A stretch of 64,000 nucleotides of DNA from Taxillus chinensis (GCA_023512835.1 CM042088.1:44222771-44286770), one strand, 5' to 3'. Counted from the first letter of the stretch, positions 40,412 to 53,985 are shown. Made by a program: numbers and translations. The notes: generated from the sequence alone by a model not told the origin.

Positions 40412-42843
40412 AGGTGGGCTGCTGTTTGTGAAGCCAGCGGAGATTATCCATTCAGCCATCACAAACTAACTGTTCAATTTTATGAAGCATCTGCAGCTCA
40501 GGACAGGAAGTTGGAAGGACTGGTTCATAAGGCTATTTTGGAACTTTGGAGACCAAATCCTAGTGAGTTAACTCTTTTGCTGACAAAAGGAATTGACTCT
40601 AATTTGCTGAAGGTCCCTCCAAGTGCATATACTCTGACTGGTAGCAGCGATTCTTGTTATGTTGAAGCATACCATCTGACTGATTCCAGCGATGGAAGGA
40701 TCACTCTTCATTTAAAGGTTTCATTTTTTGCCATTTTTTTTCTTATTGTTGTTTTATTTGTTTATTTATTGTTCTTGGCTGTGATATATTATACTCTCAA
40801 TTTTAGATGATAATCTGTAAAATCGACAAATTGTTTATTTGGGGACAAAGTTAGGTTTAAAAATAAAAGATGCTCATTACATTTACCATCTTTTGAACAC
40901 AAGAAATTTGATATCTTATTCGTTCATTCTCAATATTAGTAATCTTTCTTAAGGCAGAGTCTGTGAGACTAGCAGTTAAAGATCATTAAAATTATTTTTT
41001 AAATTATAAATTGTTCATAACCTAAGCACTGGGGAGTGTACTTTATATAATCAATTCTGTGGGATATTAATAAACCTTATATCAAATAAAAATGCATTTA
41101 CTTATTTAATTCAGGTTGGTGCTTCTACCACCATTGAATAAAGGACTCATTTGCACTCTGATCAATCAATCAGACCATGGGTTATTATGAGTTATAGTTA
41201 ATGATACTTTTATCGTTCAATGGGGCTCATAATTCTAATTGGTAAGTATATTTCAGATTCTAAATATGACTGAGATCGAGCTTAACCGGGTGGATATTCG
41301 ATTTGGGCTATCTGGTGCCTTGTATTTCATGGATGGATCTCCTCAAGCAGTGTGGCAGTTGCAGAATCTTGGTTCACAGGTGTTCATCTAAAATGATGTC
41401 TGCATTTGGTTTTTCAGAAGTGCATGCTACTTCTCTCCAAGGAAAAATTATTATTACTAGTTGTTCAAGGAAGTGATCTCTATACGTTGGGGCAGAGTGC
41501 TTACAAAATTTTTTTTATTCCAATTTTGTTTTCCTTTTTTGTCTCAAAAAAAAAAAAATGTAATCTCTGCTGCTCTCCAGGACCCACTGCTCCGCAGTGT
41601 AAGTGTAGGTGTTTCCCACTTCGAGAGATGTGCCCTTTGGGTTCAAGTCCTATACTACCCCTTCTATGGAGGAGTTGCAGCTGGGGATCATGATCGAGAT
41701 AATACAGAAGAGGATCCACAAATCCTGAGACAAAAGGGAGGCCCAATGCCAGAATTAGGAGAACCTGTGATTTTAAGGTGTCAGCCTTACAGAATTCCAT
41801 TGACTGAGTTACTTTTGCCTCATAAGATCTCACCAGTTGAGTACTTTCGCCTATGGCCTAGTTTGCCAGCTATAGTAGAGTACACTGGTACATACACTTA
41901 CGAAGGAAGCGGTTTTAAGGCCACCGCTGCTCAGCAATATGGAACTTCTCCGTTCTTAAGTGGACTAAAATCTCTGTCTTCCAAGCCCTTCCACAGAGTT
42001 TGTTGGCACATTCTTCGGATTGTAGCTGGGTTCCAGGTAAGTTCTTAAACCTTCTTAATGCTTGAGCCATGTTAGCTCTAAGCAAAGCTATAGTTTGAAA
42101 TTGGATTCAATGTGTCTGCTTTCATTTTGCTCCAAAATATTACGGGAGACAGATTACAATTGCTTTGAAAGGACAAAAATTTTATAACATAATATTCTAC
42201 CAAAAAATTTGTTTAAAAACAAAATGAAGATAATTTGGAGGGTGGGTTTTCTTTAGTATCATTTGCACCACTACAGTAATAGTCTACTCTGCTTGAATAG
42301 GTTTGTTTTGCCTCAAAAACTTGGCATGGAGGCTTCTTGGGCATGATGATATTCGGTGCCAGTGAGGTGAGTAGAAATGTGGACCTGGGTGATGAGACAA
42401 CCACCATGAACTGCAAATTCGTGGTGCGAGCTTCAGATGCATCAATCACAGCGGAGATCGGATCAGATCTCCAAGGCTGGTTGGATGACCTGACCGATGG
42501 GGGTGTGAGGTATATGCCTGAGGACGAGGTGAAGGAAGCTACAGCTGAGAAACTAAGGATCTCAATGGAACGTATAGCCTTGCTGAAGGCAGCACGGCCG
42601 CCACCAAAGCTCCCAAAATCTGATGAAGAAGAGGGTGGTGAGGAAGAAGAAGAAGAAGAAGAGGGTGAAGATATGGAGAAAAAAGTTGCGGAAAATAAGG
42701 AAGAAGGTGAAGACGGAAAATTTAAGGGGCCATCCACACTGTCAAAACTGACAGCAGAGGAGGCCGAGCAACGTGCTCTCCAAGCCGCGGTGATCCAAGA
42801 GTGGCATTTACTGTGTAAAGACCGAGCCTCGAGGGGAAGCTAA
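36540..42843 (+). CDS. TPLATE: TPLATE, adaptin-like subunit of the TPLATE/TSET endocytic complex, 7 exons
   Basis: Core subunit of the plant TPLATE complex, which works with AP-2 and clathrin at the plasma membrane and cell plate. Exons: 36540-37676, 37896-38492, 38959-39320, 40414-40717, 41257-41379, 41581-42036, 42301-42843; 3522 nt and 1173 aa (Arabidopsis about 1176). Diagnostic runs are MDILFAQIHADLRSNDALRQ, ETLGCILARDDLVTLCEND, PFLASSLDPALIFEVAINML, LPLPEQKNSG.ESRVIGALA, EGLDPLLADDPDDPLNIIIA, ILRCQPYRIPLTELLLPHKI and ASKTWHGGFLGMMIFGASEV. The N-terminal two thirds form the helical adaptin-like trunk, then come appendage-like parts and an acidic tail (EEGGEEEEEEEEGEDMEKK) before LSKLTAEEAEQRALQAAV. 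Exon 1 is strongly GC-rich at its 5' end. The exon 4 acceptor abuts an AT microsatellite. Confidence 0.97.
40363..40408. repeat. (AT)n microsatellite directly before the TPLATE exon 4 acceptor
   Basis: About 23 AT units are followed only by CTCAG before the exon starts at 40414. No pyrimidine tract lies between the repeat and the AG. Confidence 0.92.
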
Positions 42844-44194
42844 ACTGTGTCAAACAAAATATTATTTATTCCTCACTATCTGGCTACTGCTTATCATTTT
42901 TATAGATTGTCTTAAGATTTGTCGTCATGTTCAGGATAAGGCCTTCAGTGTAGCAAAAGCAATCTCCAATCCGAACCATTCCATATCATTCAATTAGCAA
43001 ATAGTGAATCATAATCATAACTTGACTGAGAGCACTCATACTACTTTAATTTTAAATATTTATTTTATAAAATTTAATTAGTTAACTTGAACGACTCTAA
43101 ATAATAAGTTTAATATTTTTTTAACTATTTCAAATAAAATAATATTTATAAAAATATTTTAAATACTAAAATATTTATAAGTTTATTAAATATTATGATG
43201 CCTGTGCTCTCTTCGAATTTTAATGCTCAATAGATGCCCAGGTTATGGTGGAATGCAGAGATAGGAACACAATGCAAGTCTTGTACGTACAACGTCGAGG
43301 GTGTCACAAATTCCTCGGGGACACACAAGATGTCAGAAACAAACAGATGGCCACGAGGCTGAGCTCTATGATGATGTTGTGCTGGTTAGGAACCATCAGG
43401 CTGACTGCAAAATGGTGGAACCAGGCCGTGATCGTGCCTGCGCATTTTAAGACGTGACAATGGAACTGTGTCGGAGAAACTGTAAGCCAACTCCCTGTGC
43501 TTTCATAAAGGAAAAGGCCTCACTTGGCTGCATCCAGCTGGTCAGAAGGTAAAGGAAAATCACGATTAGGGGGATCGTCTCTGGCTACTTGCGCCTGTCA
43601 TTGCAGGCCATCATCTTTGGTTGTTGATCTTCGCTTCGGCGGGAAAGGAGAGGGCAAGCATATGTACTTATTTTATTTAAAAAAACCTACCAGCAGGTAG
43701 AGACTCGTCAGATGTGATAAGTTCATGAAATTTATAGCTATTTTATCGAATCCAATGTAGGTGCTTTTTCTTTTAAAAAAAACTATTTAGGTATTATCTA
43801 ACTAAATTTTACTTTTATCAAACCGTATACGACAAGTGCTCCAACAGATTAGTCAGCAGCGTTACTGGTTGGCAGATTTTCAATAAGCTCCACTGGACCA
43901 ACAAAATACCTAAAACAGGGCCTACCCACTAATTATGTGCTCTTCTATTTAAGCAGAACGGCCTGTCACAATTGACATCGCTTTGACCCAACTTATAAAC
44001 AAAATGATCTGAACACATGAAACAAACCTAAATTATATAATACATCATGAATAATGAATTAACGGGGCACTGTCGTGATCTCTGAGACCATCTCAGGAGA
44101 AAAAGGAGCTCTTCCTGATAAACATTACCACATACATCGGTGATGCTATTGTCATAGTTTACCATCCCACATCAAAATGGAGTGTGTGTTTTTT
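42844..44194. other. Convergent spacer between TPLATE and CSN3
   Basis: The region contains the TPLATE 3' UTR, a MITE-like segment (listed separately), a 450-bp stretch of moderate GC at about 43215-43665 with no recognised product, then the CSN3 3' UTR from about 43900. Confidence 0.45.
43028..43211. repeat. Small MITE-like element with GAGAGCAC termini
   Basis: GAGAGCAC at 43028-43035 is repeated in inverted orientation as GTGCTCTC at 43204-43211. The 170 bp between is nearly all A/T. No clear target duplication is seen, so this remains a candidate. Confidence 0.4.
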
Positions 44195-47100
44195 TCATAT
44201 GTTGAACCTTTGAGGAACATTATCAAACTCGTTGTAGTCAAATCTCTGTCGTTCTCGCCCAACCTGAATAAGCAACAATGGTTTTATGTAAGTTAAAAAG
44301 AGTTGAATACCGTAGCAAAGACTTAGCACTTTCGGTTTCTTGAGTTTGTTTTGCAATGATGGAGATAAACCTTTATCAGGTATGAAGGATCACATGACAT
44401 AGATTCATCCATAGCAGTCAGTTTCTTTGACAACGCCATTAGTCTGTAATGATGACATGAAAAATACCCAATTACTAGATCATTTGAAGTTTAAAAAGGT
44501 TGCGTCCATTACTAAAAAATGCATGGAAACTTTCAAAATAATGCTACTTGCACAAAAGGTTGTCATTTAACATTCATGTGTTTTATCAAGGACATACCTT
44601 TGGATTTTCGAGTCAATATGTTCGATCATCTCACAAGTTTTATACTGCTCAGGATCCTCTAGGAAGCTAACCATTCCATCCTTTTGGTTGATCGTTGCAA
44701 AAATCTCACCATCTTGGATCTAAAACATGACATAACAATACAGGTAAGTAAATTTTCTGGATAACAAAAACCCCGATGTTAATAAATAGAACAAAAGTGA
44801 CCCTGAAACAACCATTTGGAGCACATGCATTTCTGCCTCCTTTGGGCTATTTAGTTGCACCGTTCTGGCGATATCCTCCAAGGAGAGAGTTAGGTATGTC
44901 TGGGTCAGTCTCTGGATATTTTGTTTGTACATGGATGAAACAACCTGTTTCACTAATCCAAGATTACCTTCCTGGATTTGGGGAAAGGGGAAATACAGAA
45001 AATACATTAGTTCAGCCAGATTATAATCAGGTGAGAAAGACTATAGGGGAGCTATGAAATTGAAGTGTGAAACTGAAGCTCATTCGTCTCTACCACCATT
45101 GTTAAAAGGGTGACAAGGTCACTAGGTGCAGCCCAGGACACCAAAATGCTGTAACCTCACAAAACTGCAAAGCACCAAGCATGACAGCAGTGCATAGTGT
45201 GGTCCAATGAAGTGCCTAACTACACAAAGATCTATGACAATGGCCTAGACTTGGATATACATGAACCAACCATTTCAAGTGCATTTGTTTGGGCAGTTCG
45301 TTCACATTATTATTTGAATTAGTTAATGAAGTAGAAGAATTTGAACCTAGCAAGTCGCAACATAGCTCTGTTTTTTTAATAAAAATTACTATTAGTTTGA
45401 TTGTCTGATGAGTGGTATTGGATGTTTGTTTGACTTTATTTTTGTGTCCTTGTTGAAACTTTAAACTACAAGTATTGATATTTTAAATCTATAATTGCCA
45501 ACATAATGGATTGCTGGCTCCAAAACTTGCTGAGTGATATGATACTGAACTTTGATAAAATGGGTTAAATTCATTTATCTACATATATAATATAGTGTCC
45601 GACTAACCTCCATTAGGCTTGCCAACGAAACATCCCTGAGCATCCTAAGTGAACGTGTTTCTCAAATTTTTTTTATATATACGATTAATTTTATTTAATG
45701 AAAATCGCACAAGTGGGAGAAAAACATGTGAATGCAAAATTACAAAAAAAAAAAAACAATAACCAACTCAAAAGGAACAACCATTGATAAGTACGTGTTT
45801 CTCAAATTATAATGGTTCCAAAATAGATATTGTATCCTCATTAAATGAATACCACCAATTACATACTAAAATTAAAAGAATATCAAGTAACAAGAAAACT
45901 CACATTATCAAACTTCTCCTGATTTTTCTGGACAAAGGTTTTGAGATCTGATATTTTTCCAGCACTGTAACTAATTGCCAATTCAAGGTAGAGCTGCTCA
46001 AAACAGATTAAAAAACAGCAACGAACTAAATTTTTAGCTGACAAACTAAGAATCAGCATTCTACTGAAAAAGATAAGCTTGGAAATTTATTCATAAGAAA
46101 ACATTATATATTTCTTTGGAGGATGTGCATACACGACATGATAGCCATTAGTACATAAAAAATTAAAATTAATAATGTTGAAATATTCAGCATATGGAGA
46201 GGAACAATCAGACATATTCAGCATTACCTGGGCAAAGTTCTTCAGATTCCTCTGGGCCACTGAAGATGCGTGTTTGGGGAATGTACTAGAAAACTGACAT
46301 AAAAATGTACAAATTAAGAGATTTATAACGAAAGTTTCTGGAGTACAAAATAATTTGCCAACACAAATGAAGAGTGGTGATAAACAGAAAATTAAAAGAA
46401 AACACCAAGATTATCATCAGGGACAACAAATCAGGGTGGTAAGCATTCAAAATACCTTGTCCGCTAGGAATTCCATATCCTAACGAGGTAATCACTAAAT
46501 GATTCACCTTATAATCACTCTCTATAGTACTTATGGAAAGTTACGAGGAACAAAGAAGCAATACCAAACCTGTCCTTTATGAATAAGTGAAACCAGTATG
46601 TATTTCTTGTATGCTTCAACAGCAATAGCACTTAGAGTAGACATTGGAGCTGTTGAAACCTACATATGAGAACAATGGGGAATTAAGGATGGTCAAATAA
46701 GCCAACTAATTATTTACAGTACATGGGGAGTATCAAAGATTATATATAAACAACATGTAAAAAGTTGACGAACATTGTGCAGAAGCTCCAGTGCTTTCTG
46801 GTAGTGTTTTTGGCCTATGCAAATCATGCCCCTGTCATAATGCCAAAATTCCAAACAAAGTGAGTTATTTTTTTATTAAATCCCAAAGCACCCTATAAGA
46901 ACATATGAACGAACAAGAAATATTCTCTTATTTCAGAATATATAAATTTTTATAAACTGCATGCAATATGTGAAAAAAGAATGGTGCTTTATTTCATATA
47001 GTAAAACATTTTCTAACTAACAGGAAATTCAATTAGTGGTGGTTTTAAAATTATTATTCATGGTATACCAGTGTTATCTATGCATACATTAATAAGCATA

Positions 47101-50100
47101 AGGTGCATAAGGTTGCACATAATTCTCCCATTTTGGTCAAACCTTCACCAATTCATGGGGAGCAGGAGAATGGAGATGAACCACTAAGGCTTCAGGCAAT
47201 TGAATTTTTCACCAATTTGCATCTGCCAGTAATAAATCTCCATTTACTTATTAAACTTAATACCATCATAATCATGAGTGGAAATTTATGCTTTGTTTCT
47301 TTTATTTTTTGTTTGTTTTTGCTTATTATCTTCAGAGCCATGACTATAAAGTTATCTCCCTAACAGAAATTAGATGTTCTTGACAGGATTATGAAGTACT
47401 TGGTCACATTACAGTACATAATATCATTAATTAATTACATGGTTCATGATATTAAATTTTTTTTCTTTAAACGTGATTTGAATTTTCATGGAATCAATAG
47501 GCGCTCCATCTGCTGATTAACCCTTTACAAGCATAGCAGTAGAATGCTAAAATGAAATTAAACTTGTTATGTTGCTAGTAGTAAATCAGTGAACTGTATA
47601 TAAATATTCAGTTAAGGGAAAAGAAAGTGTCCCAAGATGCAAAATATCTCAACTAAAACAAGAAAGTAAAATGCCATATAAAAGACAAAGCATAAACATT
47701 GACACAAAAACAGTGACAGCTGCAATGGAAAGATGTGCAGTCACTGATTATTGCCTAAATAAAAAATAAATAAAGAGCATAAATAAACTAGGTTAACAAA
47801 CTCACCCATAATAACAGTAAAGAAAATAGTCTTGAGGCTGATCAACCTTAGAGATATCATCCGCCAGAATGCAAAGACCAGTTTTATAACACTTGGCTAA
47901 TAAGCATAAAAGAAGAAATTGTGGATGTAAAGTAGTTAAATGTTCAGAGGAGAGCTGGAGTTTCCGAGTAGCTGACAGCATTGGAGCTACACCCCGTATC
48001 GGAACACCAAGCTGAATGACTTGTTCCATGAGCATCTTACAAATAGATATAACTGCAAATTCAATAAACAAAAACCAAAAGATTCAGTAAGGGGAACTAC
48101 GTGCTACTCACATAAAAATGACATTCCTAGGGTCAAAGCAGTACATGTCATTGTGATTTTGAGCATAAGCAGAGTCTACAAATGCCCAGCAAAAAAATAC
48201 TAAAATCACAATGACCAAAGTAAAACAGCGATAGTGCAACCAGACCTATCTTGTTTAAGGTGATGCAAAATAAAGAAGAATACATTTATCAGGGGCCTGA
48301 TGAACATGCTGTGGAACGCAAACATCAATAAATCTAACAATGGACAGAACTACTTCGCTTGCTTGTTCCTTTGGTATTGGTCCAGACGTAATTGCATCTC
48401 TGCAAAAAACATACACAACAAAGAGAAACAAGTCCATTAGTTTGCATTACTCGCATCAAACAAAGAATTGGGATATACACGAGCTTCAATTTCAGACTGA
48501 ACAATAATGAAATTATATTTTTAATATGTGATAATGATTACACAGTTTAAACAAGTCCATTAGTTTGCATTACTGACACCAAATAAAGGATTGGACTCTA
48601 CAAAAGCTTCACTTTCAGAAGGAACATTATAGAGATTATCTTTTTAATAGATCATAGTTATTATAATGTAACAAGTTCATTAGAGCATTTCTAACACTAC
48701 TCTCTATTTTTTCTTCACGTGTAAAATCATTTTATAACTTTAACTCTAACCCTATTCATTTTATCTTTATTTTTTTATTAAAATAATATTATTTTATTTT
48801 ATTTTAAATTTTTTTAAATTCCTTCAATAACACATGTGAGGAAAAAATATATCTCGCAAGAGAAAAATATATATTATATTTTATAATATAAATAGTAAAT
48901 AGTAAATAGTCACTTTTCACGAATAAAGAGTGAATATAACATTCTTCATATGTGAATAAAAAAAAGATGAAGAATATGTTAGAATAATATTTTGAGGTTT
49001 GGTTCTCTATTTATAGATAATAGAAAACCTCTTGAAAATGCTCGTACTTTACTTTTTTTGCATCAAACAAAGAATTAGCATCTACATAAGTTCTACTTTC
49101 AAAATGAACAATATTGAAATTCTCCTTTTAACATATCATAATGATGACAATGTTTGAACAAGCCCTTTAGTTTGCATAATTGCATTAGTTTCACTTTTAT
49201 AATGAATGACATTGACTATTGTAAAAAAGTTGGAATAGATTTAAGACTACATAAATTGACAGTAGCTAAAGCCTAAAGAAGCATGTAGGCATGTGTGTGT
49301 GCGTGCGGGCTCCCATGCCCACCCTTTAGAGGTACAGGGGGCTGAAAGGTCTAGTGTAATATTCTTGCAATTACAGAATTTGCAAGATCAGTCACAATAT
49401 ACCAAGAAATACACAAAAAAAAAATGAACTGATATATCTCAACAATTAGCGCACTTTTCAAAACAATATTCACAGCTTCACGCAAATACATAACAACAAC
49501 TTTCAAACACCTAAAATTTAAGAAAACATAGAATAATAACCTCTACAACATTCAATGATACCTTTTCAAACCCTAGATAAAACTCACTCGCAACGATATC
49601 CATCACTCTAAAGTAAACTCAAAACCAAATTAGACCAAACCAACAAGGTTTAATCTCAATAAAATAGAATCTTCTATATGAACCAAGACAAACAGAAAAG
49701 TTATATTTGATCCAAAACACAAATCCTCTTCCAAACATTTCAAACATTTCACTAGTCCTCATCACAGGCTTTCTTCCAAATCTAAAGTAAACTCAAGGGA
49801 GAAAAAGAACTTACAGAATATCTTAACAGCGGAGGCCGCGTTAAAAATTAAATTTACCTACTTTTCAAAAAGGTACTCGCATATAATATAATAGCAACTT
49901 TCAAAAAGCCTAAAATTCCCCCAACTCAAACCCTAAATATTCGTCGCCGGAGTCCAAGAAAAGACTAGAAAACCGGAGGGGGTGAGAATATAGCACAATC
50001 AGTCCTTGGATCATAGATAAAACTCAACCACAGATCTAACGCGCCAACACACCCTACCAGCTCAAACCCTATAACAAATTCACAGTGACAGCGAAGTTTC

Positions 50101-50517
50101 ATCGCTCCAATCCAAACAATGACTCAGAAACAATAAAAACATAGTAAAAACCAGACCAATAGCTAAAAACTTGATTCACGTAACATACAGTACCAGCGAA
50201 CAAACAAACCTAACTTACCCACGACACAAACCCTATAAAAAATACAAATAAAAAAAACCACACCGAAGGTGCAGAGATTCATGGATCGAATCAAACAAAA
50301 AAAAAAACTGGAAATCGAAGGAAGAAACATACAGGAAGTAGAGATAGCCGAGGGTGTGGTCGGAGGGGTGGAGTTGGGCGAGGAAGGGGAGGAGGCGAGG
50401 CGACTCCGAGCGCAGCAGATGATCGGATTGCTTCAAGACGGCGTGGAGGCGAGACAGCTCGGAAGGGATGGAGGAGAGGCCGACAATCTCAGCCACCACT
50501 GACTCTACAGCATCCAT
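44195..50517 (-). CDS. CSN3: COP9 signalosome subunit 3, 11 exons
   Basis: Subunit of the COP9 signalosome, which removes NEDD8/RUB from cullin-RING ligases and represses photomorphogenesis. Exons in transcript order: 50517-50333, 48399-48284, 48052-47806, 46831-46774, 46659-46570, 46293-46228, 45993-45904, 44971-44813, 44719-44598, 44443-44371, 44263-44195; 1275 nt and 424 aa. Family runs include HTLGYLYFLDAITSGPIPKE, GVPIRGVAPMLSATRKLQLS, LADDISKVDQPQDYFLYCYY, TLSAIAVEAYKKYILVSLIH, QRLTQTYLTLSLEDIARTVQ (PCI domain region), EAEMHVLQMIQDGEIFATIN and the tail VGRERQRFDYNEFDNVPQRF. I chose ATG 50517 (MDAVESVVAEIVGL); in-frame ATGs at 50559 and 50586 would add 14 or 23 residues. Intron 1 (1.9 kb) carries a MITE-like insertion. 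Confidence 0.95.
48683..49043. repeat. MITE-like element in CSN3 intron 1
   Basis: Inverted ends GAGCATTTCTAA (left) and AAAATGCTC (right, reverse GAGCATTTT) bound 361 bp of AT-rich DNA. The flanks are TTA and GTA, an imperfect 3-bp duplication. Internal blocks match the element at 28433-28640, including TTTTTATTAAAATAATATT and a TAGTCACTTTTCACGAATAA block. Confidence 0.6.
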
Positions 50518-52156
50518 GCCTCCGGGCCACCTTCGGTGGTTGCCACTAGCGATTGTCATACTATAAAAGGGAGAGAAGGCAGACATCTAAATCTAATTAA
50601 CAGGGCCTTTTTTTCCTACTCCTCTCTCCTTCTTTTTTTTTTTTTTCTTCTTTTTTTTTACCCCACTATACATACATACATATATATATATATATCTAGA
50701 CACACAGAGGCAAAATGTAAACTTTTTAAGTTTTTATATAATAGGTACTAACAAATTAATAGATTTTTTTTATTGAAATTAATTACAGTTTTACTAAGTA
50801 AAAGGCCAAGTAAACAAAAAACCCAAAAGGAATCCGAATGTAGTTGATTCATTCCGCCATTTACCATTAGAGTTTTGAATTATTGGTTGGTGATTAATTA
50901 TTTATTGATTAAAAGATATATTAAGCAATGTATGGGCGAGCTAAGTTAAATTTAAGATAATATTAGTTTTCTTTTTGCTTATTTAAGATAAATTTATTTA
51001 GTATTTAAAATTTAAAATTTGACGAGCTAAGTCCAAATAAACTAAGATAGATTAAGCTTAAATGAGCCTAACCGCTAGTTTAAACAGGCTAGAGTTTGAG
51101 TTTACGTTAAAATTATCTTAAAAAGTTGACATGTTTTGGCAATAATAATAAAGAGAGTCGCCATCATTTTAAAAGAGAGAAAAAGATAAGATGAGGGGAT
51201 GGTAGTTTTTGATATTTTTGGGTAAAATACATGTTTACCATTTCCTTTCAATGGAAAGTACAATGTCAACAAGATAGGTTTTAATGGGATAAGAGTCTAT
51301 TACATCATTATAATTTAGTAGGTCCGAGAAAAAAAATTGATAAATCAATTTAATTTGATAACCCGATTAATCGAAAATTAAATAAATTAATATTTATTTG
51401 AACGAGTTACTGTCATGTCAATCTAGTCAAAAACCAAATAAATTAATTGGATAAATAGTGCAATCTGTCTAAACTGACTAGCGAACACTTTTGAATGAGA
51501 AGTTTTATCAAATATGATAATAAATATAAAAAATTTATGAATTGAAAGTGAAAATTTATTGTTGTGGACTTACTAAGTTGAATTCGAAGTTTTTTTTATG
51601 ATAACAATATATTTGATTTGTTGAGATTAAATATTTAATTCTATTATAATCTATGTTAAAGTTGTAAATTTAAGATAAGACATTAGTGATGTTAGAATTG
51701 AATAAAAAAAACACTTAACATGGTTTAACTTTCTAAATTGACTGATAAAAAAATAAATAGATCAATTTGAACGAATTAAACAATTATATCAACATCACAA
51801 AAAAATAAAAATTTAATTTATTAAAATAATATAATCCATCCAAATTGACCAACAACCATCCCTATTTGTCACTTTAAACAATTATGTTTTGGTGCATACG
51901 CAGTCAACTATTAGATATTAACAAAAAAAAAAATCCAATTCTACCTTGATTTTTGAGTTTTTTCTCTAACATATCATTGTTAGAATTCTATTCCAAATAT
52001 ACCACAAATTATAGAAATGTGTTCATTAAAATTGTTATCAGATTATTTTACAGCGCCTGTATAGTGTGTGCCTGTATAAAAAAAAACACATAATATTTTA
52101 AGGGGATGGTTGGGTTTTGGCCTTTCGGGGTTTTAAGGTAGAAGAAATTTGGCACC
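50518..52156. other. CSN3 5' region and AT-rich spacer
   Basis: Bases just above 50517 are the CSN3 leader and promoter. A T-rich run at 50630-50660 and a short (TA)n near 50682-50696 follow. The rest to 52156 is AT-rich with no supported gene. Confidence 0.5.
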
Positions 52157-52159
52157 TAA

Positions 52160-52574
52160 GAGCACTAACATTAGTTACTGTATTGGTTTTCCTAAATTTA
52201 CAGCTTTAAACTACTTTTTGTTTCATCATACAAATATACATCACAACAGATTATCTAAATCAAACTCTATATTATTAAATAATATTTTATATTACTTATT
52301 TCATTTAATAATAACTTTTTTATAATTTAATATGAAATAAAAGTTAATGTTATGAGAAACGTAAAGGAGAGAGGCGAGAGAAAAAAGTTAAATATAATTT
52401 AATAATTATAGAGAATGAATAGTATTTCACAATATATTGGGAAACACTGTACAAACCATACAGAGAAAGTTAAATATAGGGCATATGCTGTGGGAATGAT
52501 TTTATAACTTTTTAATTTTTTTTCCCATAAATTTAGGGAAACAAATTTATATAGGAAAGCTGCTACTAGTGCTC
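52160..52574. repeat. MITE candidate with GAGCACTA termini and TAA duplication
   Basis: GAGCACTAACATTAG at the left end and CTGCTACTAGTGCTC at the right end form an imperfect inverted repeat (GAGCACTA shared). TAA flanks both ends (52157-52159 and 52575-52577). Its 415 bp holds no coding sequence. The 3-bp TAA duplication points to a PIF/Harbinger-derived element. Confidence 0.6.
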
Positions 52575-52577
52575 TAA

Positions 52578-53931
52578 AATATTTCGGACAGACAAAAGCT
52601 TTAAGATAAACAAATAAGCAAATAGCAAAACAAATAAATAAAACAATAAAAAATTGTTAATCTCGGGCATTGATCCATAGGGAAGTGACAAGCTTATCAA
52701 ATTCATTATAGCTTAATTGACACACTCAATTATCTTCTATTTGCTTGCAATAATATGCGAACTTTGATGCCAAATACAAGCTATAATTATGTTCAAAACT
52801 TTATTATATATATTAACATTAGAGTTACGTTGTACAACAATGCAACAAATACTATTTTACTGTTTTACAATAAAACTCTATTTAAAAAAGATTAACAGAA
52901 TGAAGCTAACCGGAGAACCCACAAGAAAACTTAAAACTCTTTCTCTAAAGCCTTCAACGCGTTTGGGGCACACAAAATTGAACATTATTTTTTAAAATAA
53001 TAAATCCATTGTAAATTTATTATAATTTAATAATAATAATACGATTTTAAAAATAATTTTTAAAACAATAAATTTAATAAAAAAATTTAAAAATTATTTT
53101 TATTTTTAAATTTAAATTTAATTCTATTAAAAGACCTAAATAAATTTTTAATTTTAGTTTTTTTTGCTTATCGTGAAATAGACTTGCATCAATCCTAAGT
53201 AATCTGCATTTACAATGAGTCGGCCGGAGATTCCTCTCCACACGTAAGGAGGCAAAATAGGGGTACCTACATGTAGCCCTCTCGATTGGCTTAAGCTCCA
53301 TGGCGACCCCCATGATATATATATATATATATAACACTGGATGGGAGATTCCCTGTGGGACCTATATATCTTGGTCACTCGAGCCACTGCCTTTTCCTGC
53401 TTGGAACTACTGAGGGCCCTATATAGCTCTTGATGGATGGAGGAACTGGCGCAGGACATCTTTTCTCGGACGGTGACCTTTGTTAGCTTTTCCACTGCAC
53501 CTTACCTACTACTACAATGTCTTTGCGGTGCTCCTCCAGGAGGGCCTTACTTGTAACCTCCCGTACGTCCTGCGAAGGAAATAGGGTATAATTGAGTATA
53601 GTGGCCATAGTTTACTGAATTGGAGATGGATGTTTTATGGTAAAGAGCAGCAAATTTTTGAAAACAAACCAACTACGTATCGGTATTTTAATTTTGAAGC
53701 GAACGAAGTTGGGAAACAATGAAGAGGTCAGAGTTGCTGACGACTCTTATCACAGCAGCAGCATTGCTCGAGCCTTGCTTTTTCATGATAGCTAGCTGGC
53801 TGGCTGGTTCTCTGTTGCTAACAGGGTTGGGGCCGGGAAGTGATCTCAAAGCAAGGGTCCCATGATTAATCTCACTGTCATTGTACCAAAATTGGACTAC
53901 TACATATAAAATGCATGCAACTTTCCTACAG

Positions 53932-53985
<54 letters not shown>

